DNA from: Paenibacillus castaneae
Lineage (GTDB): Bacteria; Bacillota; Bacilli; Paenibacillales; Paenibacillaceae
NCBI RefSeq assembly: GCF_002884445.1
Contig: NZ_KZ614144.1
Location: 4,942,094 to 5,006,093, forward strand
Length of the DNA stretch: 64,000 nucleotides
Reading direction: 5' to 3'
Part shown: in pieces, positions 53,988 to 63,434 of the stretch
Layout: every line of letters begins with the position of its first letter
Position numbering within the stretch: position 1 is the stretch's first letter
Notes under the pieces: model-generated
Told to the model about the DNA's origin: nothing
What the model saw: the letters and a program-made list of their open reading frames with translations, nothing else
Databases searched by the model: none
Program-made: the position numbers and the translations under genes

Positions 53988-55067
53988 TTATTTTTTTAGT
54001 GCTGCAACGATCAAATCGCCCATTTCAGTTGTGCCGATAGCTTTGCTCTTATCCACTGCGATGTCGCCTGTACGGTGACCTGCATCGAGTACTTCTTTCA
54101 CTGCAGCCTCAATAGCTGCCGCTGCTTCATGGTATCCGAAAGTAAGGCGGAACATAAGGGCAACCGACAGAATTGTAGCAATTGGATTGGAAATGCCTTG
54201 TCCTGCAATATCAGGAGCCGAGCCATGTACCGGTTCGTACAATCCAAAGCTTCCTTCTCCAAGAGACGCAGATGAGAGCATTCCAATTGAACCTGTCAGC
54301 ATAGCAGCTTCATCGCTTAGAATATCGCCGAACATGTTTTCAGTCACGATAACATCAAAGCTGGAAGGACGGCGCAGCAACTGCATCGCACAGTTATCAA
54401 CCAACACGTGCTCAAGCTCAACTTCAGGATATTCAGGAGCAATCCGGTTAACTACTTCACGCCATAGACGGGAAGTTTCCAGCACATTCGCTTTATCAAC
54501 CGAAGCAAGACGCTTGCCGCGAGTCATTGCAATATCGAATGCTTGACGAACAATGCGTTCAATTTCTTGCACATTGTATACGCAAGTATCAACAGCTTCT
54601 TCGCCACCTGCACCTTCACGACGGAATTTCTCGCCGAAGTAGATACCGCCTGTTAGCTCACGAACTACGATAAGATCCGTGCCTTCAAGCACTTCAGGCT
54701 TAAGCGTCGAAGCTTCCTTCAAGCAGTCGAATACGGTAGCTGGGCGAATATTGGAGAACAAGCCTAGCGCTTTGCGAATGCCAAGCAATCCTGTTTCCGG
54801 ACGAAGCTCTTTTGAATTATTATCCCATTTAGGACCGCCGACTGCGCCAAGCAATACAGCGTCTGCGCCTTTGCATAGGTCAAGCGTTTCTTGCGGCAGC
54901 GGTGTGCCTTTTTCATCGATTGCAATACCGCCGAATAAGCCGTGCTCCGTTTCAAATTTGTAGCCGTAAAGCTCTTCCGTTTTTTTCAGAACTTTTAGCG
55001 CTTCTCCTACAACCTCTGGACCAATACCGTCGCCGGCAATAACTGCAATTTTTTTCACTTCTGTCAT
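53988..55067 (-). CDS. leuB: 3-isopropylmalate dehydrogenase
   Basis: A 359-residue NAD-dependent enzyme of leucine synthesis. Visible features are GDGIGPEVVGEALKVL at the N-terminus, the NAD-site segment AVGGPKWD, RELTGGIYFGEK, the Mg2+-binding MFGDILSDEAAMLTGS and GLYEPVHGSAPDIAGQGISNPI. ATG 55067 is the start (GAGGAG upstream); an in-frame TTG at 55094 is rejected. A terminator lies between it and leuA, so it is at least partly transcribed from its own promoter in 55068-55290. leuC and leuD do not follow. Confidence 0.97.
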   Translation of the reverse strand: MTEVKKIAVIAGDGIGPEVVGEALKVLKKTEELYGYKFETEHGLFGGIAIDEKGTPLPQETLDLCKGADAVLLGAVGGPKWDNNSKELRPETGLLGIRKALGLFSNIRPATVFDCLKEASTLKPEVLEGTDLIVVRELTGGIYFGEKFRREGAGGEEAVDTCVYNVQEIERIVRQAFDIAMTRGKRLASVDKANVLETSRLWREVVNRIAPEYPEVELEHVLVDNCAMQLLRRPSSFDVIVTENMFGDILSDEAAMLTGSIGMLSSASLGEGSFGLYEPVHGSAPDIAGQGISNPIATILSVALMFRLTFGYHEAAAAIEAAVKEVLDAGHRTGDIAVDKSKAIGTTEMGDLIVAALKK

Positions 55068-55290
55068 AATGAATGTAACACTCCTCTTTTTCAATTAAAC
55101 TTGTCCGCACTTCAGCAATGTACTCATGCTAGTTTGAACAAACCCATGAACTCATTCTCACTCTATTATCATTTGTACCACAAATATCGGATGATTACAA
55201 AGATATAAAATCTATTTACTCTATAGACTATGACTATAAAGCAGCATGAAGGTGCTATCATTTCTAGTTTACATCTTCAAATGCCCATCA

Positions 55291-55333
55291 AAAAAAGAAA
55301 AACCCACCGCTCTTTTGAAAAGAGCAATGGGCT
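55291..55333 (-). terminator. Terminator after leuA
   Basis: CCCATTGCTCTTTT pairs with AAAAGAGCGGTGGG (two G-U pairs) and TTTTTCTTTTTT follows on the minus strand. It separates the T-box-controlled ilv-leuA operon from leuB. Confidence 0.85.
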
Positions 55334-55348
55334 TCCCATCATATCGGA

Positions 55349-56893
55349 TTAGATTAAGCTCATTTTGTCACGACGGCCAGGAGTCTTGCGCTTCTCAATC
55401 AGTCGGTTGAGCGCATCGATATAGGCGCGGGCGCTTGCTTCAAGTATATCTGTACTTAATCCGCGGCCCTGTGCGGATACTTCATCTTGTTTCAGTACAA
55501 CATGTACTTCGCCAAGTGCATCCTTGCCTTGCGACACAGATTTGATTGAGTAGTCTTCAAGCTCCACAACTTCCTGCGTGACTTGGTCAATCGCATTGTA
55601 GATAGCATCAACGGAACCGTTGCCGATTGCCGTTTCTTCTGCAGTTCCTGCCTCAGCTTTGTGAATGCGAACCGTCGCATTTGGAGTCGATTGATTGCCA
55701 TAGTTCACTTGGATCGTCTCTAGCGTGAACACTTCAGGCGTATCAACAAGCTTCTCCTCTAGAATAGCTAGAAGATCTTCATCGCTAACGGTCTTTTTGC
55801 GGTCAGCCAAATCCTTGAATTTAGCAAAAGCAGCATTAACCGCTTCTTCTTCAAGCTCAAAGCCAAGATCCACCAGCTTCTCACGGAACGCATGGCGGCC
55901 AGAATGCTTGCCAAGCACGAGCTTCGATTCTTTCAAACCGATCGTATCCGGTGAAATGATTTCGTAAGTCGTCTTTTCCTTCAGCATGCCATCTTGATGA
56001 ATGCCCGACTCATGTGCGAATGCATTGGCTCCAACAATCGCTTTATTGCCCGGAACAACCATACCTGTCAGCTTGCTGACCAAACGGCTAGTTTTTGCAA
56101 TTTCTTTCAGGTTCAGCGTCGTTTGGGCACCGAAGTAATCCGGACGCGTCGCAAGCGCCATTGCGATTTCTTCAATCGCGGTGTTGCCAGCACGCTCTCC
56201 GATTCCATTTATCGTACCTTCTACTTGGTCAGCACCGTTCAGAATTGCCGAAAGCGCGTTGGCCGTCGCCATTCCCAAATCATCATGGCAGTGTGCGCTA
56301 AGCTGAATGGTTTCGATATTAGGCACGTTTTCTTTCAATGTTTTGAAGATATTGCCGAATTCAGAAGGATTTAAGTATCCTACTGTGTCTGGAATATTAA
56401 CGACCGTTGCACCTGCTTTGATCGCCATTTCCGTAACCTCGCAAAGGAAATCTAGCTCCGTACGGCCAGCATCCTCAGGCGAAAACTCGATTTTGTCAAA
56501 ATATTTCTTCGCATAACGAATCGCGCGCTCCGCTGTCTCCAGCACCTGTTCTTTCTCCATCCGCAGCTTATGCTTACGGTGGATTGGGCTTGTAGCTAGG
56601 AACAAATGAATACATGGATCTTGAGCACCTTGCAGCGCTTCGCGAACCGCGTCAATGTCCTGTTCACGCGAGCGGGATAAACCGATGATAGAAGCATTCT
56701 TTATAGCGCGAGCAACCGCATTAACAGAGGCAAGGTCACCAGGCGAAGCAGCAGGGAAGCCCGCTTCGATCCGGTCCACTCCCAGCTTCTCAAGCTGAAG
56801 TGCGATCTCTACCTTTTCCTTTGTATTCAGGTTTACCCCCGGAGATTGCTCTCCGTCACGCAGCGTTGTATCGAAAACATAAATTTTCCGCAT
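55349..56893 (-). CDS. leuA: 2-isopropylmalate synthase
   Basis: A 514-residue enzyme that condenses acetyl-CoA with 2-ketoisovalerate, the committed step of leucine synthesis. It opens with the signature VFDTTLRDGEQSPGVNLN, has the second signature HCHDDLGMATANALSAILNGA near residue 200 and the Leu-feedback domain from about 390 to the end. GGAGGTGC lies before the ATG. It follows ilvC across a 139-base gap with a large hairpin. Confidence 0.97.
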   Translation of the reverse strand: MRKIYVFDTTLRDGEQSPGVNLNTKEKVEIALQLEKLGVDRIEAGFPAASPGDLASVNAVARAIKNASIIGLSRSREQDIDAVREALQGAQDPCIHLFLATSPIHRKHKLRMEKEQVLETAERAIRYAKKYFDKIEFSPEDAGRTELDFLCEVTEMAIKAGATVVNIPDTVGYLNPSEFGNIFKTLKENVPNIETIQLSAHCHDDLGMATANALSAILNGADQVEGTINGIGERAGNTAIEEIAMALATRPDYFGAQTTLNLKEIAKTSRLVSKLTGMVVPGNKAIVGANAFAHESGIHQDGMLKEKTTYEIISPDTIGLKESKLVLGKHSGRHAFREKLVDLGFELEEEAVNAAFAKFKDLADRKKTVSDEDLLAILEEKLVDTPEVFTLETIQVNYGNQSTPNATVRIHKAEAGTAEETAIGNGSVDAIYNAIDQVTQEVVELEDYSIKSVSQGKDALGEVHVVLKQDEVSAQGRGLSTDILEASARAYIDALNRLIEKRKTPGRRDKMSLI

Positions 56894-56922
56894 TTGTACG
56901 ATGCACCTCCGTGAACAGAATG

Positions 56923-56993
56923 ATCCCGGTACGCGCTTGGAGGCGCGTGACGATTCGTTAACCTTATCGTCACGCGATCCGGCGAACCGGGAT
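56923..56993 (-). other. Large stem-loop between ilvC and leuA
   Basis: Inner arms CGCGTGACGAT/ATCGTCACGCG (56944-56954, 56966-56976) are perfect over 11 bases. Outer arms ATCCCGGT/ACCGGGAT (56923-56930, 56986-56993) add 8. No T-run follows. In the B. subtilis ilv-leu operon a structured ilvC-leuA gap shapes segmental mRNA stability, so this is probably a protective or processing element. Confidence 0.7.
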
Positions 56994-57032
56994 ATGATTG
57001 TTCTTCTGAAAACTAGTTCTAGCTAGCTCTTA

Positions 57033-58025
<993 letters not shown>

Positions 58026-58052
58026 ATTAATAATTGCCTCCTTTAAATTTAA

Positions 58053-58126
58053 CCCTTTTGAGCGGGTGTTTAAGCAGAGAATGACGCAAGATCAGCGGTT
58101 CTCCCCTTAAACTCCCGCTCAAAGGG
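58053..58126 (-). other. Stem-loop between ilvH and ilvC
   Basis: CCCTTTTGAGCGGGTGTTTAAG and CTTAAACTCCCGCTCAAAGGG pair with one bulge and one mismatch around a 30-base loop. No T-run; it ends about 25 bases before ilvC. A second intercistronic structure in this operon. Confidence 0.65.
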
Positions 58127-58155
58127 CGATATGAATGAAATAAGCATTAGTAAAA

Positions 58156-58641
58156 CTACTTCGTATTGCCTCTATTTAATGCCGTTACTCCTGTGCGTGA
58201 AAGCTCACGTATACCATAAGGTTTAAGCAGCTCCACCATCGCATCAATTTTCTCTGTATCGCCTACTACTTGTACGATAAGCGAATGAGTGCCAATATCA
58301 ACAACCGCTGCGCGGAATGTCTCTACTACACCAAGAATCTCTGGACGAGTTCCCGGCTCAGCATTTACTTTAATAAGCGCTAGCTCGCGTCCAACCATTG
58401 GATTGGAGCTGAGATCGATGACTTTGATGACATCGATCAATTTGTACAATTGCTTCGTAACCTGCTCAAGGGTATGGTCATCACCCGTAGTGACAATGAC
58501 CATACGCGACAAGCCGATTTCCTCGCTTGAGCCGACTGTAATGCTTTCAATATTAAAGCCGCGGCGTCCGAACAAGCCGGATACGCGCTGCAGAACGCCG
58601 GGCTGATCATTAACAATTACTGCGATCGTGTGCTTTTTCAT
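58156..58641 (-). CDS. ilvH: Acetolactate synthase small (regulatory) subunit
   Basis: A 161-residue regulatory subunit with an N-terminal ACT domain (HTIAVIVNDQPGVLQRVSGL, RRGFNIESITVGSSEEIG) that binds valine, and a C-terminal ferredoxin-like half (ALIKVNAEPGTRPEI, GIRELSRTGVTALNRG). Its ATG overlaps the ilvB stop by four bases (ATGA). Confidence 0.97.
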   Translation of the reverse strand: MKKHTIAVIVNDQPGVLQRVSGLFGRRGFNIESITVGSSEEIGLSRMVIVTTGDDHTLEQVTKQLYKLIDVIKVIDLSSNPMVGRELALIKVNAEPGTRPEILGVVETFRAAVVDIGTHSLIVQVVGDTEKIDAMVELLKPYGIRELSRTGVTALNRGNTK

Positions 58642-60383
58642 TCTGCATCCCCCATGATCATTTCGTCGATCGTGCTTCCTTGTGCTACCATCGGGTACAC
58701 GTTCTCCCCTTTGCGTACAACGAATTCAACGACCGCAGGACCTGGATGGCTAAGCGCTTCTGCCCAAGCAACGCGCGCTTCCTCTTTGTTAGTTGCACGG
58801 AAGGCCTTTACGCCATATGCTTCGGACAGCTTAACAAAGTCTGGACTGCCAGCAAGGTCAATATGGCTGTAACGGTTATCGTAAATAAGCTCCTGCCATT
58901 GACGCACCATGCCCAGCACTTGATTGTTAATAATGGCAACTTTAACTGGAATGTTGTTTATCGCACAAATCGCAAGCTCCTGTGCGCACATTTGCATACC
59001 TCCGTCACCGTTAATGGATACAACTACACGATCCGGATTGGCCATTTGCGCACCTATAGCAGATGGAAAACCAAAGCCCATCGTGCCAAGTCCGCCTGAT
59101 GTTACCCATGAACGCGGTTTATTGAATTTATAGTACTGAGCTGCCCACATTTGGTGCTGGCCTACATCAGTTGTAACGATCGCATCGCCATTTGTTGTTT
59201 CGTGAATTAACTCTACAACCCACTGCGGCTTAAGCTCAACCTCAGAGTCGGTATAGCTGAACGGATACTGCTCACATGAAGCTTTGAGCTTGGCACGCCA
59301 TTCGTCTGCTTTATCTGCACGCTTAACCCCTTGGTTAACAATCTGCAGAACCGTTTTGACATCGCCAACAATTGGAATATCAGTCGGAACGTTTTTGCCG
59401 ATTTCTGCCGGGTCAATATCGATGTGAACGATTTTCGCATGCGGCGCAAAGCCGTCAAGCTTGCCCGTTACACGGTCATCGAAGCGAGCGCCGATGTTAA
59501 TGAGCAAATCAGCGGATTGAATCGATTTATTTGCCGTATAGGTGCCGTGCATGCCCGGCATTCCGAGGAACAAATCATTGCCGCTCGGGAATGCACCCAA
59601 ACCTAGCAAAGTCGTCGTGATCGGAATTTGCGACTTCGTTACAAACTCGAACAATTCCTCATGTCCGCCGGAGTAGACAACTCCGCCGCCCGCAAGAATG
59701 AGCGGACGCTCTGCTTCCGTAATTGCTTTAATGAGTTTATCAACCTGCTGCTTATTAGGAGATACCGTAGGATTATATCCGCGAATATTCACGCTCGTAA
59801 CCGGCTTGAATAATGTTTTTGCTGCGGAGATATCTTTCGGTATATCAATCAATACAGGTCCTTTACGGCCGGTATTGGCAATATGGAAAGCTTCATGAAT
59901 AATACGTGGCAAATCTTCAACATCACGTACTAGATAGCTATGCTTCGTGATTGGCATTGTAATCCCTGTAATATCGGCTTCCTGGAAAGCGTCGCTCCCG
60001 ATAAGGCTTGAGATGACATTGCCTGTGATGACTACCAGCGGTACGGAATCCATATAAGCTGTTGCGATACCCGTTACTAGATTTGTTGCTCCAGGACCCG
60101 ACGTTGCGATACATACGCCAACTTTACCGCTGGCACGCGCATAGCCGTCTGCTGCGTGGATGGCTCCTTGCTCGTGGCGAGTCAGTAAATGATTGAAATC
60201 TGGATTTCCGTGCATGGCATCATAAATGTAAAGTACGGCTCCGCCCGGATAACCAAATACACAATCTACGCCTTCCAGCAATAAACTACGAAGCAGGATT
60301 TCCGAACCAGATATGATTTCGGGCTTCGTCAGCCTTTCCTTCAATTCCTCTTTTGACTTCAAAGTTGCATCTTGCATTGCCAT
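58638..60383 (-). CDS. ilvB: Acetolactate synthase large (catalytic) subunit
   Basis: A 581-residue ThDP-dependent enzyme, first common step of valine, leucine and isoleucine synthesis. The N-terminal pyrimidine-binding part has FGYPGGAVLYIYDAM and the catalytic Glu in LLTRHEQGAIHAADGYAR. A central domain and a C-terminal ThDP domain with GDGGMQMCAQELAICAINN and NNQVLGMVRQWQELIY follow. A polar N-terminal extension of about 23 residues is present. GGAGGATG precedes the ATG. It is the first gene after the T-box leader. Confidence 0.97.
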   Translation of the reverse strand: MAMQDATLKSKEELKERLTKPEIISGSEILLRSLLLEGVDCVFGYPGGAVLYIYDAMHGNPDFNHLLTRHEQGAIHAADGYARASGKVGVCIATSGPGATNLVTGIATAYMDSVPLVVITGNVISSLIGSDAFQEADITGITMPITKHSYLVRDVEDLPRIIHEAFHIANTGRKGPVLIDIPKDISAAKTLFKPVTSVNIRGYNPTVSPNKQQVDKLIKAITEAERPLILAGGGVVYSGGHEELFEFVTKSQIPITTTLLGLGAFPSGNDLFLGMPGMHGTYTANKSIQSADLLINIGARFDDRVTGKLDGFAPHAKIVHIDIDPAEIGKNVPTDIPIVGDVKTVLQIVNQGVKRADKADEWRAKLKASCEQYPFSYTDSEVELKPQWVVELIHETTNGDAIVTTDVGQHQMWAAQYYKFNKPRSWVTSGGLGTMGFGFPSAIGAQMANPDRVVVSINGDGGMQMCAQELAICAINNIPVKVAIINNQVLGMVRQWQELIYDNRYSHIDLAGSPDFVKLSEAYGVKAFRATNKEEARVAWAEALSHPGPAVVEFVVRKGENVYPMVAQGSTIDEMIMGDAE

Positions 60384-60902
60384 CAGTCATCCTCCTCTCA
60401 GAAAAAACAAAAAAACCTTTCGCTCCTCATGCTTCAAATAGAAGCAACGAGGGACGAAAGGTATATCTTCCGTGGTACCACCCAAATTCGTTATACGTCT
60501 CCCGATGTATAACCTCCACAGGTAAGAACGCATACAAATATCGTTCAAACCATTGGCACTGTAACGCTTGCCCTGCGATTTCCCCTATTAGGCAACAGCA
60601 TCTGTTGTTGCTTTTCAAGGAAACAGCTCCGAGGTGAGCTCGTAGAAAAGGGGTTTTGGCGATGGTTGCAGCTGATCCATCCGCTCTCTGTTCAAAAGAG
60701 CCCTTAGCACTTCGTCCTCATCATTGCTGATTGTGTATTTACCACATGGTGCTCTCACCGGTACGTGGTAGATAAGACTTTCCTTATTATATGCTGTGGA
60801 ACAAGGTTCGTCAAGAACCATAAATAACTCTTTTCCAATTTTTGCTCGGCGCATTCCATTCCAATGGTACATATACTATTTTATCCGTTATACGATTAAC
60901 TC
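60384..60902. other. Leader region of the ilv operon
   Basis: The gap between ilvB and the divergent acetyltransferase gene is almost wholly taken by the T-box leader and its promoter region. An 85-codon minus-strand frame inside it (60615-60872) is considered non-coding. Confidence 0.7.
60405..60770 (-). ncRNA. T-box riboswitch of the ilvB-ilvH-ilvC-leuA operon
   Basis: The minus strand carries the invariant T-box sequence TGGGTGGTACCACGG (60484-60470), which pairs with the acceptor end of uncharged tRNA. Next comes a terminator hairpin (60461-60414: CCTTTCGTCCCTC with GAGGAGCGAAAGG) ending in seven T, then the ilvB ribosome site. Further upstream a Stem I-like region contains the AGAGAG element and a loop reading GAGCTCACC; CTC at 60638-60636 would specify leucine, as in B. 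subtilis ilv-leu. The 5' limit and the specifier codon are inferred. Confidence 0.9.
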
Positions 60903-60947
60903 ATGCAGCGCACCTCATCATTAGCGCCGCAGATTGGAATGGTGATT

Positions 60948-61400
60948 ATGATTCGTATATTCAATCCGCGAACTGACGAAGCAGAGATTGTTCGCCTTAT
61001 TCGTACTGAGCTTATTCCGCTATCCCAAACTGTACATCAGCATGATGCGCAAACTATTCGCGAATTGCCTAAGCGCTTTAGGCGCGGAGTCACCTATGTA
61101 GCAGCCTTATCGAAAAAAAGCCCTCCCGTTTCCTTCTTGCATTTCGAAGTAATGGGTGAAGTCCTTTACTTAGATATGATGGTCACCCATCCAGAGCATC
61201 GCAATCGTCAATGGGGCAGAAAGCTAATCGCACAAAGCGAAGCCTACGGCATATCGCAGCAATGCAGGATAGCCAGGATGTTCGTTGATCAAGTGAACAC
61301 CAAAGCCCATAATCTCTATCATAAGCTTGGTTACATTACTGTTAACTATTATCCAGAACTTCGCTGCTATGAGCTGCTTAAGCCGTTGACCCCGCAATGA
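60948..61400 (+). CDS. GNAT family N-acetyltransferase
   Basis: A 150-residue acetyltransferase. The acetyl-CoA motif is degenerate but visible: LDMMVTHPEHRNRQWGRKLIAQS near residue 85 (motif A) followed by NTKAHNLYHKLGYITVNYY (motif B). The substrate is unknown. The start is uncertain: ATG 60948 has GGTGAT before it; ATG 60939 and 60903 are in frame but without a ribosome site. It is divergent from the ilv operon. Confidence 0.8.
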   Translation: MIRIFNPRTDEAEIVRLIRTELIPLSQTVHQHDAQTIRELPKRFRRGVTYVAALSKKSPPVSFLHFEVMGEVLYLDMMVTHPEHRNRQWGRKLIAQSEAYGISQQCRIARMFVDQVNTKAHNLYHKLGYITVNYYPELRCYELLKPLTPQ

Positions 61401-61453
61401 TCTTATAATCTCCGAAACTATTAATGAGTAACTATTAGCAACTCTGCAATCTT

Positions 61454-61840
61454 TTAAAATCCATTATAGCCTTGGTTGCCATACCCATTGTATCCTTGGT
61501 TTCCGTATCCATTGTATCCTTGGTTGCCATACCCGCCATAACCGGATGGATTGTAATTGTTGTTGCAGTAGTTGCCGCCGCCATATCCTCCACCATACCC
61601 TCCGCCAAATCCACCGCCAAACGCACCTATCGTGCCAATTGCCAGAAGATCAAATAAAACGAGAGGTATAATCGCTTTTGTTTGAACAAGCTTTTGTTTA
61701 TCTTTTTTGAGAGGGGCTATAGTTAGTTTATTACGGCTGATCCGAACAAGCTTTCCCGTTACAACTGATCCGTCTGGACGCAGTGCATAAATGGATTTGC
61801 CGACCAGTTTCCTTGCTTCTTCCTTGGAAACATTATTCAT
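61454..61840 (-). CDS. Small protein with Gly/Tyr/Asn/Gln-rich repeat tail
   Basis: A 128-residue protein of unknown function. The N-terminal half (1-60) is a small basic domain (EEARKLVGKSIYALRPDGSV, VTGKLVRISRNKLTIAPLKK) followed by a short hydrophobic stretch (IIPLVLFDLLAIGTIGAF, about 58-74). The tail is a glycine/tyrosine run (GGGFGGGYGGGYGGG) and three exact GYGNQGYN repeats. Such tails are found in spore-coat or exosporium proteins and in phase-separating proteins; which applies here cannot be said. GGAGGGAG precedes the ATG by 5 bases. It is monocistronic, downstream of rplT's terminator. Confidence 0.75.
   Translation of the reverse strand: MNNVSKEEARKLVGKSIYALRPDGSVVTGKLVRISRNKLTIAPLKKDKQKLVQTKAIIPLVLFDLLAIGTIGAFGGGFGGGYGGGYGGGNYCNNNYNPSGYGGYGNQGYNGYGNQGYNGYGNQGYNGF
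61463..61534 (-). repeat. Three 24-base tandem repeats encoding GYGNQGYN
   Basis: Units at 61463-61486, 61487-61510 and 61511-61534. Units differ only at silent positions, so selection has kept the peptide. Confidence 0.85.
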
Positions 61841-61933
61841 GCAAACTCCCTCCTTTCCCGTTGTTCTACAACATATTCAAGAAAAGAAGGTTTCGCCTGT
61901 TTGTTTGTCCACTTGCCTTAGAAATGTGTGCAC

Positions 61934-61983
61934 AAAAAAAAGCTGCCATGCAATCATCAGAATGACTACATAGACAGCTTTTA
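61934..61983 (-). terminator. Terminator of the infC-rpmI-rplT operon
   Basis: AAAGCTG and CAGCTTT form the base of an imperfect long hairpin followed by eight T on the minus strand. Confidence 0.75.
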
Positions 61984-61995
61984 TTTAAGAAACGC

Positions 61996-62355
61996 CTAGG
62001 CGTTAATTTTTTGTTTAGCAATTCCTGCAAGCGAGTTGAACGAAGTAATATCGTTAACTGCAAGGTCAGCAAGCATTTTGCGGTTTACTTCTACGCCCGC
62101 AAGCTTCAAGCCGTGCATGAATTTGTTGTATGAAAGGCCGTTAATGCGAGCAGCCGCGTTAATACGAACGATCCACAGTCTGCGGATGTCACGTTTTTTG
62201 TTGCGACGGTCACGGTAAGCGTACATAAGGGACTTACCAACTTGCTCCTTCGCTGTTTTAAACAGGCGGTGCTTGGAACCAAAATAACCTTTAGCTAGCT
62301 TTAGAATTTTTTTGCGACGACGAGTGCGGACGAAGCCGCCTTTGACTCTTGCCAT
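61996..62355 (-). CDS. rplT: Ribosomal protein L20
   Basis: 119 residues, MARVKGGFVRTRRRKKILKL to AKQKINA, the normal length and sequence of bacterial L20, an early 50S assembly protein and, in Firmicutes, the repressor of its own operon through the L20 leader. GGAGGTTT precedes the ATG. Last gene of infC-rpmI-rplT. Confidence 0.98.
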   Translation of the reverse strand: MARVKGGFVRTRRRKKILKLAKGYFGSKHRLFKTAKEQVGKSLMYAYRDRRNKKRDIRRLWIVRINAAARINGLSYNKFMHGLKLAGVEVNRKMLADLAVNDITSFNSLAGIAKQKINA

Positions 62356-62402
62356 GAGTGTAAACCTCCAGTAGATTGATTTTGCTTATTTTGTATAAAT
62401 AA

Positions 62403-62603
62403 TTATTTAATGTTGGAAAGGCCTTGCTTCAAGCGTCTTACATCGCCAGCTGCCATAAGTGGTTGTGTTGCAAGAACACGCTTTTGGCGGTTGGATTTTC
62501 CGGAAAGCAAGTGGTTCCGGTAAGCTTTATAACGTTTTACTTTACCTGTACCGGTAATTTTGAAACGGTCTTTCAAACTGCTGTGTGTTTTCATCTTCGG
62601 CAT
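62403..62603 (-). CDS. rpmI: Ribosomal protein L35
   Basis: 66 residues, MPKMKTHSSLKDRFKITGTG to KQGLSNIK, matching bacterial L35 in length and sequence. AAGGAGG precedes the ATG; it lies 35 bases after infC and 47 before rplT. Confidence 0.98.
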   Translation of the reverse strand: MPKMKTHSSLKDRFKITGTGKVKRYKAYRNHLLSGKSNRQKRVLATQPLMAAGDVRRLKQGLSNIK

Positions 62604-62638
62604 TTCAGTTTTCCTCCTTAAGGGTTATCATCCAGTTG

Positions 62639-63154
62639 TTAACTAGTGGTTTTGGGTGCCAAAATCATAATCATGCTCCGGCCTTCCAGCTTAGGAGCGC
62701 GCTCAACGCTGCATAATTCGGCAACCTCTTTCGAGAGGCGGTCCAAAATCTTTTGTCCTAGTGATGCATGTGCAATTTCGCGACCGCGGAATCGTACGGA
62801 TGCTTTCACTTTATCGCCTTCGTTAAGAAACTTGATTACATTACGATATTTCGTTTGGTAGTCATTTTCATCAATGTTAGCACGGAACCATACTTCCTTA
62901 AGATCAACGACCTTTTGGTTTTTGCGTGCTTCTTTTTCTTTCTTCTGTTGCTCGTAGCGGAATTTACCGTAGTCCATAATGCGACATACCGGCGGTTTAG
63001 CGGTCGGAGCGACATTTACTAAATCCAGGTTAAGCTCAATTGCAAGCTGCAATGCATCGCGGATCGATTTGATTCCGATTTGCTCACCGTCAGCACCTAC
63101 TAAGCGTACTTCTCTAGCCCGGATTTCATCATTGATTTGATGTTCTCTGCTAAT
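62639..63154 (-). CDS. infC: Translation initiation factor IF-3, with AUU start codon
   Basis: 171 residues. The N-domain (REHQINDEIRAREVRLVGAD) and the C-domain (KEVWFRANIDENDYQTKYRN, VKASVRFRGREIAHASLGQK) are typical of IF-3. The reading frame is open upstream to an ATG at 63256, but the protein homology begins at ISREHQIN. GGAGGTGG lies 6 bases before an ATT codon at 63154. AUU starts are known for infC, where IF-3 discriminates against its own start codon, so I take ATT as start. Confidence 0.95.
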   Translation of the reverse strand: MSREHQINDEIRAREVRLVGADGEQIGIKSIRDALQLAIELNLDLVNVAPTAKPPVCRIMDYGKFRYEQQKKEKEARKNQKVVDLKEVWFRANIDENDYQTKYRNVIKFLNEGDKVKASVRFRGREIAHASLGQKILDRLSKEVAELCSVERAPKLEGRSMIMILAPKTTS

Positions 63155-63189
63155 AACGTGCCACCTCCAAAATGTTGTTTTCTTTTTTT

Positions 63190-63400
63190 TACACAATAAA
63201 AAGATGCGGGCTCTCTCGAACCCGCATCTCATAATCGTATCTATATGCCAGTGCACCGTTTCATCTGAAACAATGGTATGACTAATCGATTATCGCAAAC
63301 CAGCCAGCCTAAGCCGAAAGGTGAGAAGCGGGTGCTTCTGCTTGAGCGTCATTAAGTTATTTGTAAATGTTACCGAGTTAATATACCATAGCCTTCGAAG
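63190..63400 (-). ncRNA. L20 leader (autoregulatory attenuator of infC-rpmI-rplT)
   Basis: Upstream of infC the minus strand contains a structured stretch (CCCGCTTCTCACC, GGCTTAGGC, TTTCAGATGAAACGGTGC). It ends in a perfect intrinsic terminator, AGATGCGGG/CCCGCATCT (63202-63210, 63221-63229) with TTTTT, placed before the infC ribosome site. This matches the Firmicute L20 leader, in which bound L20 favours termination. The 5' limit is approximate. Confidence 0.8.
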
Positions 63401-63434
63401 TCATGTCAACATAACTCTTAAATTATTTTGCAGG

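Noticed and set aside
60615..60872. 85-codon minus-strand ORF upstream of ilvB
   Set aside because: It lies within the T-box leader (Stem I region and specifier loop), has no ribosome site and no recognisable protein similarity; RNA structure explains the sequence.
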